Assembly: GCF_030137545.1 (NCBI RefSeq)
Contig: NZ_JARUVL010000005.1
Location: 1-64,000, forward strand
Length of the DNA stretch: 64,000 bases
Direction of reading: 5' to 3'
Source: Virgibacillus sp. LDC-1
GTDB lineage: Bacteria > Bacillota > Bacilli > Bacillales > Amphibacillaceae
The number at the start of each line of letters is the position of its first letter. Position 1 is the stretch's first letter. Made by a program: the position numbers and the translations under genes. The notes beneath the pieces were generated by a model. It was not told where the DNA came from. It was given only the letters and a program-made list of their open reading frames with translations, and made no database searches. Positions 1 through 14,763 of the stretch are shown here, in pieces.

Positions 1-1
1 T

Positions 2-55
2 CTCCTTTCGTATATAGAGTCGGTTTGACGGCCAGCTCTATTATACCGAAAGGAG
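2..55. repeat. imperfect inverted repeat at window edge
   Basis: CTCCTTTCG-TATA-TAGAG at 2-19 is mirrored by CTCTATTATACCGAAAGGAG at 36-55, differing by two single-base insertions. Read on the minus strand, the distal arm carries an AAAGGAG ribosome-site motif at 2-8 and the proximal arm carries the complementary CTCCTTT. The gene that would start just beyond the window (in related genomes a small DUF1146 gene follows atpC) is not visible. Confidence 0.55.
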
Positions 56-128
56 ATTTGTCTGTTACAACTCTACAAGTTGAATTCTCACACAGGCAGA
101 GCCTGTGGTTTTAAAACCAGTAATAGAA

Positions 129-157
129 AACTCCCATAACAAGTTGTTATGAGAGTT
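129..157 (-). terminator. terminator of the atp operon
   Basis: AACTCCCATAAC and GTTATGAGAGTT form a 12-bp stem with one G-T pair and a 5-nt loop, 13 bases beyond the atpC stop. On the minus strand it is followed by TTCTATTA. The T-tract is short, so efficiency is uncertain. Confidence 0.6.
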
Positions 158-170
158 CTTTAATATTATG

Positions 171-653
<483 letters not shown>

Positions 654-684
654 CTACTTTCCTAACCTACATCTCTCATCCATA

Positions 685-3006
<2,322 letters not shown>

Positions 3007-3132
3007 TCACCACCCTTCCTAATATAAGGTCGGAGGTTGAAAACGAGAGATTGAGTTGAAATAGCAGAATAATTCTATTCCTCTCACACTCTCCATCTCC
3101 AAACTCTTTTATATAGAAGAAAATGTTATTTC

Positions 3133-4650
<1,518 letters not shown>

Positions 4651-4662
4651 TCACCCCTATCA

Positions 4663-5208
4663 TCAATTGTTCGAAGTTATAATATTTCGTTCGATACGTT
4701 TTAATTTCCCGCTAATCGTACCATCAATAATCGTATTTCCAATGCGGATTTTAATCCCACCAAGTAAGGAAGGATCAACCTTGTTTTCAAGATGAACAAC
4801 ACTTTTATTGAAGCGTTTGGCAACAGTTGTCTCCAAATCCTTCAGTTCTGCATCGGATAACTTTCGAACAGAATGTACTGTTGCTTCTGCAACGCCTCTT
4901 GCACTATTGACCAGATTAATAAAATTTTCGATAATCGAGGGTACTAGTGCTACGCGATGACGCTCTGCAAGAAGTTTAAGTGTATTAAGGACGTCCTTCG
5001 AGCAATCCTTAAACACTTCATCAATAAATGTCGTTTTTTGTGAAAGCGTTATACGAGGATGTGCGAGAAATCCACGAAGCTGCTTATCTTCTTGAAACAC
5101 TTGTTTGACTACACGGAATTCTTCCATTAACTGGTCTAGTGCAGCCTTATCATTCCCAAGCTGGAAAAGAGCATCTGCATATCGTTTGGCAACTATTGCT
5201 TCACTCAT
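4663..5208 (-). CDS. atpH: F1Fo ATP synthase delta subunit
   Basis: Delta subunit of the peripheral stalk, 181 residues, joining the b dimer to the top of F1. The N-terminal helical domain begins [13 protein letters not shown], and the C-terminal signature ([22 protein letters not shown] shortened to its core GGIKIRIG) is near residues 150-157. Its ATG overlaps the atpF stop as ATGA, which suggests translational coupling. Confidence 0.96.
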   Translation of the reverse strand: MSEAIVAKRYADALFQLGNDKAALDQLMEEFRVVKQVFQEDKQLRGFLAHPRITLSQKTTFIDEVFKDCSKDVLNTLKLLAERHRVALVPSIIENFINLVNSARGVAEATVHSVRKLSDAELKDLETTVAKRFNKSVVHLENKVDPSLLGGIKIRIGNTIIDGTISGKLKRIERNIITSNN

Positions 5209-5732
5209 CGCTCTTCTCCTACCTCTTTAATATATTCATTGATCAATTTTTCTTGATCTTGTGCACTAATTTCTTTTTCAATTACTTTACTTGCAATAAG
5301 AACGGATAAGGATGCAACCTTATCTTGAAGTGCTTGCAATGCCTTTTCTTTTTCGTTTTGTATATCAGCTTGTGCAGCTTGCTTAATGCGTTCTGCTTCT
5401 TGACGAGCAGATTCAATAATATTTTGCTCTTGCTTTGTCCCAGCAAGTTTCGCATCTTCAATAATCTTTTGTGCTTCTTGTTTCGTCTGCAATAATTGCT
5501 CTGCGGCTTTTTTAGAGGATTCCTCTGCTTCCGCACGGCTCTTTTCAGCTGCTTCGATTTCACTTGCTACATATTCTTCACGTTTTTGCATCATGGAAAC
5601 AACAGGTCCCCAAGCAAATTTTTTCACTAGCAATAGCAATACAACGAAGAAGAATAGCTGAATGAACATTTCTAACGGACGAAAGCCACCAAGCGCAGCA
5701 TAAACATGTGTAAGTCCAGTAAATGCTTGCAC
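5205..5732 (-). CDS. atpF: F1Fo ATP synthase subunit b
   Basis: Peripheral-stalk b subunit. One membrane helix ([19 protein letters not shown]) is followed by a long charged helix rich in Glu, Lys, Ala and Gln that dimerises. The start is placed at GTG 5730-5732, eight bases after an AAAGGAG ribosome site, giving 175 residues. The open frame extends six codons to another GTG that overlaps that ribosome site. A 177-base gap with a terminator-like hairpin separates it from atpE. Confidence 0.94.
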   Translation of the reverse strand: MQAFTGLTHVYAALGGFRPLEMFIQLFFFVVLLLLVKKFAWGPVVSMMQKREEYVASEIEAAEKSRAEAEESSKKAAEQLLQTKQEAQKIIEDAKLAGTKQEQNIIESARQEAERIKQAAQADIQNEKEKALQALQDKVASLSVLIASKVIEKEISAQDQEKLINEYIKEVGEER

Positions 5733-5798
5733 AATATTCACTCCTTTCACCTTGATTGGTAAACCTTTTTGTATCGTTCATGATTGTTTCGGCTAATT

Positions 5799-5843
5799 CA
5801 TTAAAAACAACGGCGAAGTTTTCTTCAAAAGATATCCTTCGCC
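5799..5843 (-). terminator. terminator-like hairpin inside the atp operon
   Basis: On the minus strand GGCGAAG and CTTCGCC pair across an 18-base interior that can add TTTT/AAAA pairs. The stem is followed by GTTGTTTTTAATG. It lies in the 177-base atpE-atpF spacer. It may give partial termination or act as an RNA processing or stabilising element. Confidence 0.45.
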
Positions 5844-5909
5844 ATGAATAGGTTGCCTGCTCAAGGAAATTTCCTTTCAAGCATCAGTAAACCGGAGTAA
5901 AATTGCCGC

Positions 5910-6146
<237 letters not shown>

Positions 6147-6254
6147 TTATCATTTTAATATTATTTCCGGTTTTAATAGTTTCCTACTAAAACTGGTTTT
6201 TTAATGTTTTCATGTACTGCTTGCTTATACGCAATGGGATAATTCCACAATCGA

Positions 6255-7369
<1,115 letters not shown>

Positions 7370-7678
7370 CTTCCATTCTTCTCCCGCTTGGATTTCACCC
7401 ATTTATTGTTATTCTCTTTGAATTAAGATTAATTATGTACTGGAAACGTGAAATGAAGACCTTCCGAGGAAGATTGCTCATTTTTCACAAAAAACATACG
7501 CAGAAATTCAACACTCCTCATAATGAAGAATGTAATTGCTTCTTTCTTTTAAGTTTGAAAGAAAAATTCCTATCAATGTTTCTATCCAGGTGCGTTTTCT
7601 AAGAGAATTTGCACGCTTCGACAAAAATGCGCAAATATTGCAGTTTACAATGAAAACCATACCATTCCACACTAAGCA

Positions 7679-7707
7679 AGTTTACAATAGCAATAACCTG
7701 TTGTCAA
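7679..7707 (-). promoter_or_regulatory. candidate promoter of the atp operon
   Basis: On the minus strand TTGACA (7702-7707), a 17-base spacer and TAAACT (7679-7684). The -35 is perfect and the -10 matches four of six. It lies downstream of the subtilase terminator and about 310 bases before atpI. Confidence 0.5.
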
Positions 7708-7824
7708 TTGGTTTATGCGTTTATTTGTAAATCTATTCCCGCTTATTTTTTGGGTGTTTGACGAGAAATTTTTGTTCTTTTACGTGTCCTGTTTATTCGC
7801 TTCTAATCATTAATGAAAAAATGA

Positions 7825-7862
7825 AAACACCTGCTTCTCATTTTCAGAGGAGCTTGGTGTTT
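7825..7862 (-). terminator. terminator downstream of the subtilase gene
   Basis: AAACACC and GGTGTTT close a bulged hairpin that also pairs GCT with AGC. On the minus strand it is followed by TCATTTTTTC. It stands about 300 bases after the subtilase stop and before the atp promoter. Confidence 0.55.
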
Positions 7863-8161
7863 AGCGCTTGAAAATTCACCCTATAAATAAAAGTATTTGC
7901 AAGAGAACCTTATCCTCTATTATATCGGATTATGATAGGTGATTATTTGACATTTATGTGAAGAAATTAATGAAACGAAAAGTAGTTCCTATTTTCTTTG
8001 TGGTTATATACTTATTCGAATCTATTTCTCGGAAGCAAAAAGTGGCTTCCTCCAATATTTTTAGATACAAGTCGAACTACCATAAGTTTCAGGAAGTGCT
8101 TCCTTCTTGTACTTTGAAACACTTCCCATTTAAGGGCGAGGGTTTATGACAAGCACTCATG

Positions 8162-10411
8162 CTAGGGTAAAATTTGAAAATCTAGCTCATGATTTTCAAA
8201 TGTGCCATTCTCCAAATGAACAGTAAGCATTACTTTATATAGGCCTGGTTTCCCAAGATCCGCTTTATCCATTTTCCCATCATTTAAACCTGCTGATGCA
8301 TCTTTTAGCTGAAGTAATGTTCTTTCATAGATTAATGTATCTGGATCATACAGTTCAATGCGTACCTCTTTTGCAGCCTCTGCTAAATACAGCTGGTACG
8401 TAAATTCATCTTCTGAAAATGGTTCTAATTCAAAGCTAAAGCCCATTGCTCTCGGATAATCCGCTGTCTTATTAAGAAAAACATACGGTAAATGATAGGT
8501 TTGATCTTGTTGATTTAAGGTAAGCCAGCCTTGATGTAGTCCTTCCTTTAACAAATTAGAAGTAACTGAAAGCTCAATTGGAACTTTTTTCTTTGCATGC
8601 TTTGGAATCGTAAATCTTTGTGGTAAATGCCAGCTTATTCCGTTCTTTTTAATTGGAATATGAAACGTAAACGTTTGAGGTGTATTACTTGTATTTTCGA
8701 TTGTTATATTAGTTACGTTCGTTTTACGAAATGCATCAATTTTGCCAAAGCTTATGGATTGATTATAAATGATCGTCTTTGCATTTATTGCCTTCATAGG
8801 ATTTACTAATCCTGTTCCTTGGGCAATTGGCTCAATTGATTGGCCAGACTCCTTTACGAGTTGATTTGCCGTCGTTTTCAGTGCGGCGGTTATTTTTTCA
8901 TTAGACCAAGATGGACGAGCTTCCTTTAGTAAAGCGATAACACCTGCTATATGCGGAGCTGCCATACTTGTTCCTTGCAGACTTTGATAGCCTCCGGGAA
9001 CCGTGCTAACAATATTTGTACCTGGAGCAATAAGATCTGGTTTTACCTTCCAATTCATTGTTACCGGTCCACGTGAGCTAAACGGGGCTACCGTTGCATT
9101 TTCTATTTCATAACGTGTTGCAACAAACGGATACAATTGCTCACTATAGTTTTTTAACCACAATCCCGATTGCTTGGAAATGGAAGCTACTGGAATGGAT
9201 AATGTGTCCGCGCTATCTGCTACTGTACCTTGAAAGCTTCCTTCTTCATTGTTATAGATGAGTGCCGCCACTGCTCCTTGTTCTTCCGCTTGTTTTGCTA
9301 GTTGAGAAAAAGGAATTTTACCACGTGAAAATAAAGCAATCTTTCCTGCTAAATCTTCCGCTTTCGTTGCTTGGACAATTTCATAATCCTTCATCAAATT
9401 CCAAGGGATTGCTCCGTGCATTGATTGTATCGCAATGGTTTTATCTTCTTTTTCAATCGATAGCATTGGTTTTTCGATTGGACTAGCATATGCGCCAACT
9501 GAGATAGCTTTAGTCGCTGTTGCGGGCGCGCCAACTGTCCAGCGACTTGGACCATTATTGCCATTTGCAATGACAACAGAAGCCCCAAGCTCTGTTGCCC
9601 GGTTAACTGCCTGACTCGTTGGATAATCAGGGCCATTTATCGTATTTCCTAAAGATAAATTAATCACATCCATCTTATCCTTTACCGCCTGCTCCAATGC
9701 CGCAATCACTTGTACAGAAGTTCCAACTCCGCCTGGGCCAAGCGCTCGATATGCATAGATCCTTGCATTTGGGGCAACGCCTTGCATAGTACCGTTTGCA
9801 GCAATAATACCTGCTACATGTGTACCGTGGAGAGTCGCTATACCTTCTGCTGGTTTTGTTTCCATAGGATCCTTATCTAAATCCACTAAATCATAGCCAC
9901 CAGCATAATTCGTTTTTAAATCTGGATGGGTATAATCGATTCCTGTATCAATGACGCCAACTTTCACTCCATTTCCCGTATATGGAGTTTGATTCATTTC
10001 GTGTGGTAAGTAATTATTTTCTCCCAATGCCGATTGCAGCATTCGTTTTGTTTGAAACGAACTGCGCAATTGATCAGCTTCCGATTTTCCTATCTCTATT
10101 TTATCCACTTCGTACGTTCTAACCGCATGCATCGTTTTTACAAACTCTAATGTAGCAAGCTTCTCCAGTTTTCTAACATCTCCTTTTAACGCAAGGCCTT
10201 GAAACAATTTTTCGTACGTAGCAATGACATCTAATGAAGGGTAGTATGTCTCAATATATTCCTTTCGTTCCTGTGGTTTCCCATCTACTTCAATAATAAT
10301 AGATTGTTGTTTTTGACTAGTGGAGGAATCTGAAAAAGCAAATGTAACAGTGGGAGCTGCAAGCATTAACATGAATAAAAAAATGTAAAATATTTGCTTA
10401 ATTTGGTGCAT
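8162..10411 (-). CDS. vpr: secreted subtilisin-like serine protease, Vpr type
   Basis: Extracellular S8 endopeptidase, 749 residues. A signal peptide (about 1-26, hydrophobic run IFLFMLMLAAPTVTFAF) is followed by an I9-type propeptide (about 35-110) and the catalytic domain. The triad is Asp155 in VIDTGIDYTHPDL, His195 in LHGTHVAG and Ser482 in GTSMAAPH; the oxyanion Asn is about 285 in ANGNNGP. A PA domain is inserted at about 330-430 between oxyanion Asn and Ser, as in B. subtilis Vpr. The C-terminal 200 residues look like beta-sandwich domains. AGGAG precedes ATG 10411. It forms a single-gene unit between atp and mnaA; B. subtilis vpr sits elsewhere. Family assignment is firm, the symbol less so. 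Confidence 0.88.
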   Translation of the reverse strand: MHQIKQIFYIFLFMLMLAAPTVTFAFSDSSTSQKQQSIIIEVDGKPQERKEYIETYYPSLDVIATYEKLFQGLALKGDVRKLEKLATLEFVKTMHAVRTYEVDKIEIGKSEADQLRSSFQTKRMLQSALGENNYLPHEMNQTPYTGNGVKVGVIDTGIDYTHPDLKTNYAGGYDLVDLDKDPMETKPAEGIATLHGTHVAGIIAANGTMQGVAPNARIYAYRALGPGGVGTSVQVIAALEQAVKDKMDVINLSLGNTINGPDYPTSQAVNRATELGASVVIANGNNGPSRWTVGAPATATKAISVGAYASPIEKPMLSIEKEDKTIAIQSMHGAIPWNLMKDYEIVQATKAEDLAGKIALFSRGKIPFSQLAKQAEEQGAVAALIYNNEEGSFQGTVADSADTLSIPVASISKQSGLWLKNYSEQLYPFVATRYEIENATVAPFSSRGPVTMNWKVKPDLIAPGTNIVSTVPGGYQSLQGTSMAAPHIAGVIALLKEARPSWSNEKITAALKTTANQLVKESGQSIEPIAQGTGLVNPMKAINAKTIIYNQSISFGKIDAFRKTNVTNITIENTSNTPQTFTFHIPIKKNGISWHLPQRFTIPKHAKKKVPIELSVTSNLLKEGLHQGWLTLNQQDQTYHLPYVFLNKTADYPRAMGFSFELEPFSEDEFTYQLYLAEAAKEVRIELYDPDTLIYERTLLQLKDASAGLNDGKMDKADLGKPGLYKVMLTVHLENGTFENHELDFQILP

Positions 10412-10460
10412 GCCATTTCTCCTCGCATTGTATATTTAGGCATTGTTTTCTACCTATCTC

Positions 10461-10570
10461 TACAGGCCGACGCTTTCCACGGGCTTGAGCCTCCTCGCTC
10501 ACAATGAACGCTCGCTGTGGGGACTCAAGAATCATGCTATTGCCGCAGGAGTCTCCGCCTTACATTCCAG
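10461..10570. repeat. dispersed hairpin repeat, copy A
   Basis: GC-richer block upstream of the subtilase. The core GCTTGAGCCTCCTCGCTC, then GTGGGGACTCAAG and later CCGCAGGAGTCTCCGCCT, matches copy B at 42280-42402. CTTGAG (10484-10489) and CTCAAG (10524-10529) form an inner inverted repeat conserved in both copies. No open frame or ribosome site suggests coding. Confidence 0.7.
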
Positions 10571-10772
10571 ATAACAAATTTTAAACAGATTGTACTATGA
10601 TAACTACGTAACATATCGCAGCAGGTCTTTTTATCTGTAGCTTTTGTTAATAAATGAAAATAATACATCTGCGAATCGTTTTCATTTTATGAAAAACTAG
10701 CACTTGGGTAGCTTCCCTATCGCTGTAATCCTTTAACTGCCGATCGTTGATTTCCTTCCACTCTCCCACAAC

Positions 10773-10806
10773 AAAAAGGTTTCGTTCATATGAACGAAAC
10801 CTTTTT
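10773..10806 (-). terminator. bidirectional terminator after mnaA
   Basis: Perfect 17-bp palindromic stem (AAAAAGGTTTCGTTCA and its complement) with A-tract and T-tract built in. It stands 23 bases beyond the epimerase stop and works on either strand; only the minus strand has an adjacent gene end. Confidence 0.85.
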
Positions 10807-10828
10807 ATACCTTGTACTGTAAGAGCGA

Positions 10829-11950
10829 TTATTTTTCCGTCTTAAAGTAATCTATAATCGCATCTGCTATCCGTCGTGATGCTTTACCATCTCCATATGG
10901 ATTAGATGCTTGCGCCATTTCTGCATGTTTTACATCATTTGTTAAAAGTTCATTAGCAAGTGAAAAGATTGTGTTCTCATCCGTACCTGCTAGCTTTAAT
11001 GTTCCAGCCTCGATTCCTTCTGGACGTTCTGTCGTATCCCTTAGAACAAGGACTGGCACTCCTAAAGATGGGGCTTCCTCTTGGACACCACCAGAATCTG
11101 TTAAGATGAGATGGGCACGAGCAGCAACGTTATGAAAATCGATCACCGAAAGCGGCTCAATTAAATCAATTCGATCGGTTTCTCCTAAAATAGCAGCTGC
11201 TGTTTGGCGAACTACTGGATTTAAATGAACTGGATATATAACATGGATATCCTTATGTTCATCCACTAGTCGTTTAATTGCTCGAAACATTTGCTCCATG
11301 TTATTGCCTAGATTTTCACGTCGATGTGCAGTCATTAAGACAAGACGCTTGTCCGCGATTTCATCTAAGATAGCATTTTTATAGGAATCATTTACCGTCG
11401 TTTTTAATGCGTCGATGGCTGTATTACCAGTAACAACAATATGATCTGCACGTTTATCTTCCTGTAATAGGTTTTGCTTTGATTTTTCTGTTGGAGCAAA
11501 ATGCAGATCCGCGATTACTCCGGTTAGTAGACGATTCATTTCTTCAGGATACGGAGAAAACTTATCCCAGGTACGTAAACCAGCTTCAACATGGCCGACT
11601 GCAATTTTATTGTAAAATGCTGCAAGTGAAGCAGCAAACGTCGTACTCGTATCACCGTGCACTAAAACCATGTCTGGTTTAGTTTCTTTCATCAATTCAT
11701 CTAATCCTTCTAAAACACGTGTGGTAATTTGTGCAAGTGATTGCTGTTGCTTCATTACATTTAAATCGTAGTCAGGCGTAATATCAAAAATCTCTAGCAC
11801 TTGATCGAGCATTTCACGATGCTGCGCAGTTACCGTAACAATCGGTTCAAATACGTCCACTCGTTTCTTTAACTCTAATACTAATGGTGCCATTTTGATC
11901 GCTTCTGGTCGTGTACCAAAAATCGTCATAACCTTTATACGCTTCCCCAA
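10829..11950 (-). CDS. mnaA: UDP-N-acetylglucosamine 2-epimerase (non-hydrolysing)
   Basis: Interconverts UDP-GlcNAc and UDP-ManNAc, supplying ManNAc for wall teichoic acid linkage units or other surface glycans. 373 residues. KVMTIFGTRPEAIKMAP at the N-terminus, HVEAGLRT near 100, TAHRRENLG near 210 and LTDSGGVQEEAP near 285 are family signatures. The start is TTG at 11948-11950, six bases after GTGGAGGG; the frame runs 12 codons further to a GTG without a ribosome site. It follows upp by 71 bases and probably shares its transcript. Confidence 0.93.
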   Translation of the reverse strand: MGKRIKVMTIFGTRPEAIKMAPLVLELKKRVDVFEPIVTVTAQHREMLDQVLEIFDITPDYDLNVMKQQQSLAQITTRVLEGLDELMKETKPDMVLVHGDTSTTFAASLAAFYNKIAVGHVEAGLRTWDKFSPYPEEMNRLLTGVIADLHFAPTEKSKQNLLQEDKRADHIVVTGNTAIDALKTTVNDSYKNAILDEIADKRLVLMTAHRRENLGNNMEQMFRAIKRLVDEHKDIHVIYPVHLNPVVRQTAAAILGETDRIDLIEPLSVIDFHNVAARAHLILTDSGGVQEEAPSLGVPVLVLRDTTERPEGIEAGTLKLAGTDENTIFSLANELLTNDVKHAEMAQASNPYGDGKASRRIADAIIDYFKTEK

Positions 11951-12021
11951 TATATTCCCTCCACTTTTTTCTGAAAGTGCATTCACTTTCTCTTGTTTCG
12001 GAATGCAACGCTTCAGCCTAG

Positions 12022-12651
12022 TTATCTTGTTCCATATAAACGATCGCCTGCATCTCCAAGCCCTGGAATAATATACGCTTTTTCATCTAATTTTTCATCG
12101 AGAGCTGCTAAATAAATATCAACATCTGGATGTGCTTCACGAATTCGCTCGACACCTTCAGGCGCACCAATCAAGCACATTAAGCGGATATGTTTCGCAC
12201 CACGTTTCTTTAAAGAATGGATGGCATCATTTGCTGATCCGCCTGTCGCTAACATTGGATCAATCACAATTAATTCACGTTCAGATATATCAGAAGGAAG
12301 CTTTATATAATATTCTACAGGTTCAAGTGTCTCTGGGTCACGGTACAAGCCAACATGGCCAACTCGTGCAGCTGGAATTAATTTAAGCATGCCATCCACC
12401 ATACCTAAGCCTGCACGCAAGATTGGAATTAGTCCAATCTTTTTTCCTGCCAATACTTTTGCATTCATTTCCATTACAGGCGTTTCAATTTTTTCTTCAC
12501 GTAATGGTAAATTTCTTGTGATTTCAAATGCCATTAACATAGCAACTTCATCTACAAGCTCGCGAAATTCCTTTGTCCCCGTATTCTTATCTCTTATGTA
12601 CGTTAATTTATGTTGAATTAACGGATGATCTAAAACATGTACATTACCCAT
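12022..12651 (-). CDS. upp: uracil phosphoribosyltransferase
   Basis: Salvages uracil with PRPP to UMP. 209 residues, standard length. The PRPP site is [12 protein letters not shown] at about 128-139, and the uracil-binding end is [19 protein letters not shown] 12651 follows AAGGAGTG. It has its own promoter (12689-12717) after the glyA terminator, and mnaA lies downstream. Synteny with glyA and atp matches B. subtilis apart from the vpr-mnaA insertion. Confidence 0.97.
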   Translation of the reverse strand: MGNVHVLDHPLIQHKLTYIRDKNTGTKEFRELVDEVAMLMAFEITRNLPLREEKIETPVMEMNAKVLAGKKIGLIPILRAGLGMVDGMLKLIPAARVGHVGLYRDPETLEPVEYYIKLPSDISERELIVIDPMLATGGSANDAIHSLKKRGAKHIRLMCLIGAPEGVERIREAHPDVDIYLAALDEKLDEKAYIIPGLGDAGDRLYGTR

Positions 12652-12688
12652 AATGTGTCCACTCCTTCTTATTAATTACATCTTTAAA

Positions 12689-12717
12689 ATTGTACTGAAA
12701 AATTGATTAGGATTCAA
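12689..12717 (-). promoter_or_regulatory. sigma-A-like promoter of upp
   Basis: TTGAAT (12712-12717), 17-base spacer, TACAAT (12689-12694) on the minus strand. The predicted start is about 30 bases before the upp ATG and just after the glyA terminator. Confidence 0.6.
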
Positions 12718-12781
12718 GCATCGTTTTAATTTCCACTCTTATCCTTTCAATTATAGCGCAGATTCATGCATGCACTGAAAA

Positions 12782-12810
12782 AAGGATACTCCCTAAAAAG
12801 GAGCATCCTT
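12782..12810 (-). terminator. terminator of glyA
   Basis: AAGGATACTCC pairs with GGAGCATCCTT with one mismatch. On the minus strand it is followed by TTTTTT interrupted only by CA. It begins eight bases after the glyA stop. Confidence 0.75.
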
Positions 12811-12817
12811 GACCAAG

Positions 12818-14053
12818 TTATGCATATAACGGAAACGTGGCTGTAAGTGCAGAAACACGAGCTGCCGCTTCCTTTAGCACCGCTTCATCTTCATGATTTT
12901 TAAGGGTTAATGAAATAATCGCAGCAATCTCCTTCATTTCCTTCTCTTTGAATCCACGTGTTGTTACTGCTGCTGTTCCAATACGAACCCCACTCGTTAC
13001 AAATGGACTCTCTGTATCAAACGGGATTGTATTTTTATTGGTCGTTATGCCAATTTCATCCAATGCATGCTCCGCCACTTTTCCAGTTAAATGTAATGGT
13101 GTTACATCTAATAGAAGCAAGTGGTTATCGGTCCCACCAGATACAATACGAATTCCTTCTTCAACGAGCGCTTCACCTAAAACCTTTGCATTTAAAATAA
13201 TTTGTTGACAATACACTTTAAAATCATCGGATAGTGCTTCTTTAAAAGATGTTGCTTTCGCTGCTATCACATGCATCAATGGACCACCCTGCATTCCTGG
13301 GAATACCGACTTATCAATTTTTTTCGCATATTCCTCCTTACACAGAATCATACCACCACGTGGGCCACGAAGGGTTTTATGTGTTGTTGTCGTCACGAAA
13401 TCCGCATATGGAACAGGATTTGGATGCAAGCCTGCGGCAACAAGTCCTGCAATGTGCGCCATGTCGACCATTAAATACGCGCCAACTGCATCGGCAATTT
13501 CTCGGAACTTTGCAAAGTCAATTGTACGAGAATAGGCACTTGCACCAGCAACAATTAGCTTTGGCTTTACTTCCTTTGCTTTATGGAGCACATCATCATA
13601 GTTAAGCTGTTCGGTTTCTTCGCTTACACCGTAATCGACAAAATTATATAATGTCCCACTAAAATTCACAGGACTTCCGTGCGTTAGGTGACCTCCATGA
13701 TTTAAATTCATGCCAAGCACCGTGTCACCTGGTTGCAAAATCGTAAAGTAAACAGCCATATTCGCCTGTGCGCCTGAATGCGGCTGAACATTCGCATGCT
13801 CTGCCCCAAAAAGCTGTTTTGCACGATCTCGTGCTAAGTCTTCTACAACATCAACGTGTTCACAGCCACCGTAATAACGTCTTCCCGGATACCCCTCTGC
13901 ATATTTATTCGTTAAAACAGAGCCCATTGCTTCCATGACTGCTTCAGAAACAAAGTTTTCTGAGGCAATTAACTCAATCTTATCTTGTTGACGTTTTTTT
14001 TCCGCCTGTATTGCTTCATAAAGTTCTTGATCTGCTTGTTTTACATGCTTCAT
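12818..14053 (-). CDS. glyA: serine hydroxymethyltransferase
   Basis: PLP enzyme converting serine and tetrahydrofolate to glycine and 5,10-methylene-THF, the main one-carbon source. 411 residues. The PLP lysine is Lys226 in [14 protein letters not shown]; the substrate loop [13 protein letters not shown] is at 51-63. GGGGGA precedes ATG 14053. It lies 23 bases downstream of ywlG, so the two are probably cotranscribed. Confidence 0.97.
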   Translation of the reverse strand: MKHVKQADQELYEAIQAEKKRQQDKIELIASENFVSEAVMEAMGSVLTNKYAEGYPGRRYYGGCEHVDVVEDLARDRAKQLFGAEHANVQPHSGAQANMAVYFTILQPGDTVLGMNLNHGGHLTHGSPVNFSGTLYNFVDYGVSEETEQLNYDDVLHKAKEVKPKLIVAGASAYSRTIDFAKFREIADAVGAYLMVDMAHIAGLVAAGLHPNPVPYADFVTTTTHKTLRGPRGGMILCKEEYAKKIDKSVFPGMQGGPLMHVIAAKATSFKEALSDDFKVYCQQIILNAKVLGEALVEEGIRIVSGGTDNHLLLLDVTPLHLTGKVAEHALDEIGITTNKNTIPFDTESPFVTSGVRIGTAAVTTRGFKEKEMKEIAAIISLTLKNHEDEAVLKEAAARVSALTATFPLYA

Positions 14054-14076
14054 GAAAAATCCCCCTGTTTTTTAAA

Positions 14077-14652
14077 TTAATTGCAGCTTTGATTTAGAGA
14101 CGAATCTTGATAAACTGCGCGTTCGCCACCAATTAGCTTTGGTCTTGTCTTTGCACCATTCAGCCGTGCGTTACCAATTGTTTTTGTTTGAAAGCGGAGC
14201 GGAACTGCTACATGTTTAAGCTGCATGCCAATCATCGTTTCACCGATATCAATTCCCGCATCCGCTTTTATGCTCTCCACCACGACCGGGTGCTTTAAAT
14301 GCTTGTAAGCATAGGTGGCCATCGCGCCCCCTGCTTTTCGATGCGGAATTACGGAAACGGCTTCAAGCTGGGAACGTTTCATCGTTTCCTGCTCCACAAC
14401 CAATGCCCGATTTAAATGTTCACAGCATTGGAAAACAAGCTCAATACCTGTTTGTTTTTGCAACTGCTGCAATTGCTTAAAAATAGCGGCTGCGATTTCT
14501 TCGCTTCCGGCTGTACCAATCCGCTTACCTGCTATTTCACTTGTCGAACACCCGACAACGAATAGATCGCCTCCATTTAGATAGTCGTTATCTACCCATT
14601 CAGTAATAAGCGTTTTCATATCTGTTTCTATTTGCTGCAATAGCTCTTTCAT
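14077..14652 (-). CDS. ywlG: YwlG / UPF0340 family protein
   Basis: 191-residue conserved protein of unknown function (UPF0340, formerly DUF436). Visible motifs are FVVGCSTSEIAGKRIGTAGS near 31-50 and IPHRKAGGAMATYAY near 100-115. It has no signal peptide or membrane segment. AGGTGA precedes ATG 14652. It sits between rpiB and glyA, exactly as in B. subtilis, which is the main support for the name. Confidence 0.85.
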   Translation of the reverse strand: MKELLQQIETDMKTLITEWVDNDYLNGGDLFVVGCSTSEIAGKRIGTAGSEEIAAAIFKQLQQLQKQTGIELVFQCCEHLNRALVVEQETMKRSQLEAVSVIPHRKAGGAMATYAYKHLKHPVVVESIKADAGIDIGETMIGMQLKHVAVPLRFQTKTIGNARLNGAKTRPKLIGGERAVYQDSSLNQSCN

Positions 14653-14717
14653 TTAAATCACCTCGATCGTTCCATTGAATGAAGCTCACCTTAACGAAAG
14701 AAAAATTTCTGAAGAAA

Positions 14718-14744
14718 GCAGGAAAAGATATAGTCCTTCCCTGC
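14718..14744 (-). terminator. weak hairpin between rpiB and ywlG
   Basis: GCAGG and CCTGC with neighbouring AAAAG/CTTTT-type pairing form a bulged stem followed on the minus strand by TTTCTTC. It could attenuate between rpiB and ywlG. Low confidence. Confidence 0.3.
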
Positions 14745-14763
14745 CATTGTTCAAAAATCCTAT

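Larger units (their letters stand above)
7370..8161. other. 792-base intergenic region between atpI and the subtilase
   Basis: No supported gene. It holds, in minus-strand order, GGAAG-rich inverted repeats (8032-8051 and 8092-8130), a terminator for the subtilase (7825-7862), a sigma-A-like promoter (7679-7707) and a leader of about 300 bases before atpI. Two short plus-strand open frames (7536-7730, 7958-8149) lack ribosome sites and look random. Confidence 0.6.

Noticed and set aside
7429-7521. 30-codon minus-strand frame before atpI as a possible leader peptide
   Set aside because: No ribosome site before its ATG and no attenuator linked to it.
7536-8149. Two plus-strand open frames of about 64 codons in the atp-subtilase gap
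   Set aside because: No ribosome sites, and one overlaps inverted repeats; composition looks random.
10412-10828. DnaA-box cluster upstream of the subtilase, by analogy with B. subtilis vpr
   Set aside because: No TTATCCACA or one-mismatch cluster was found there.
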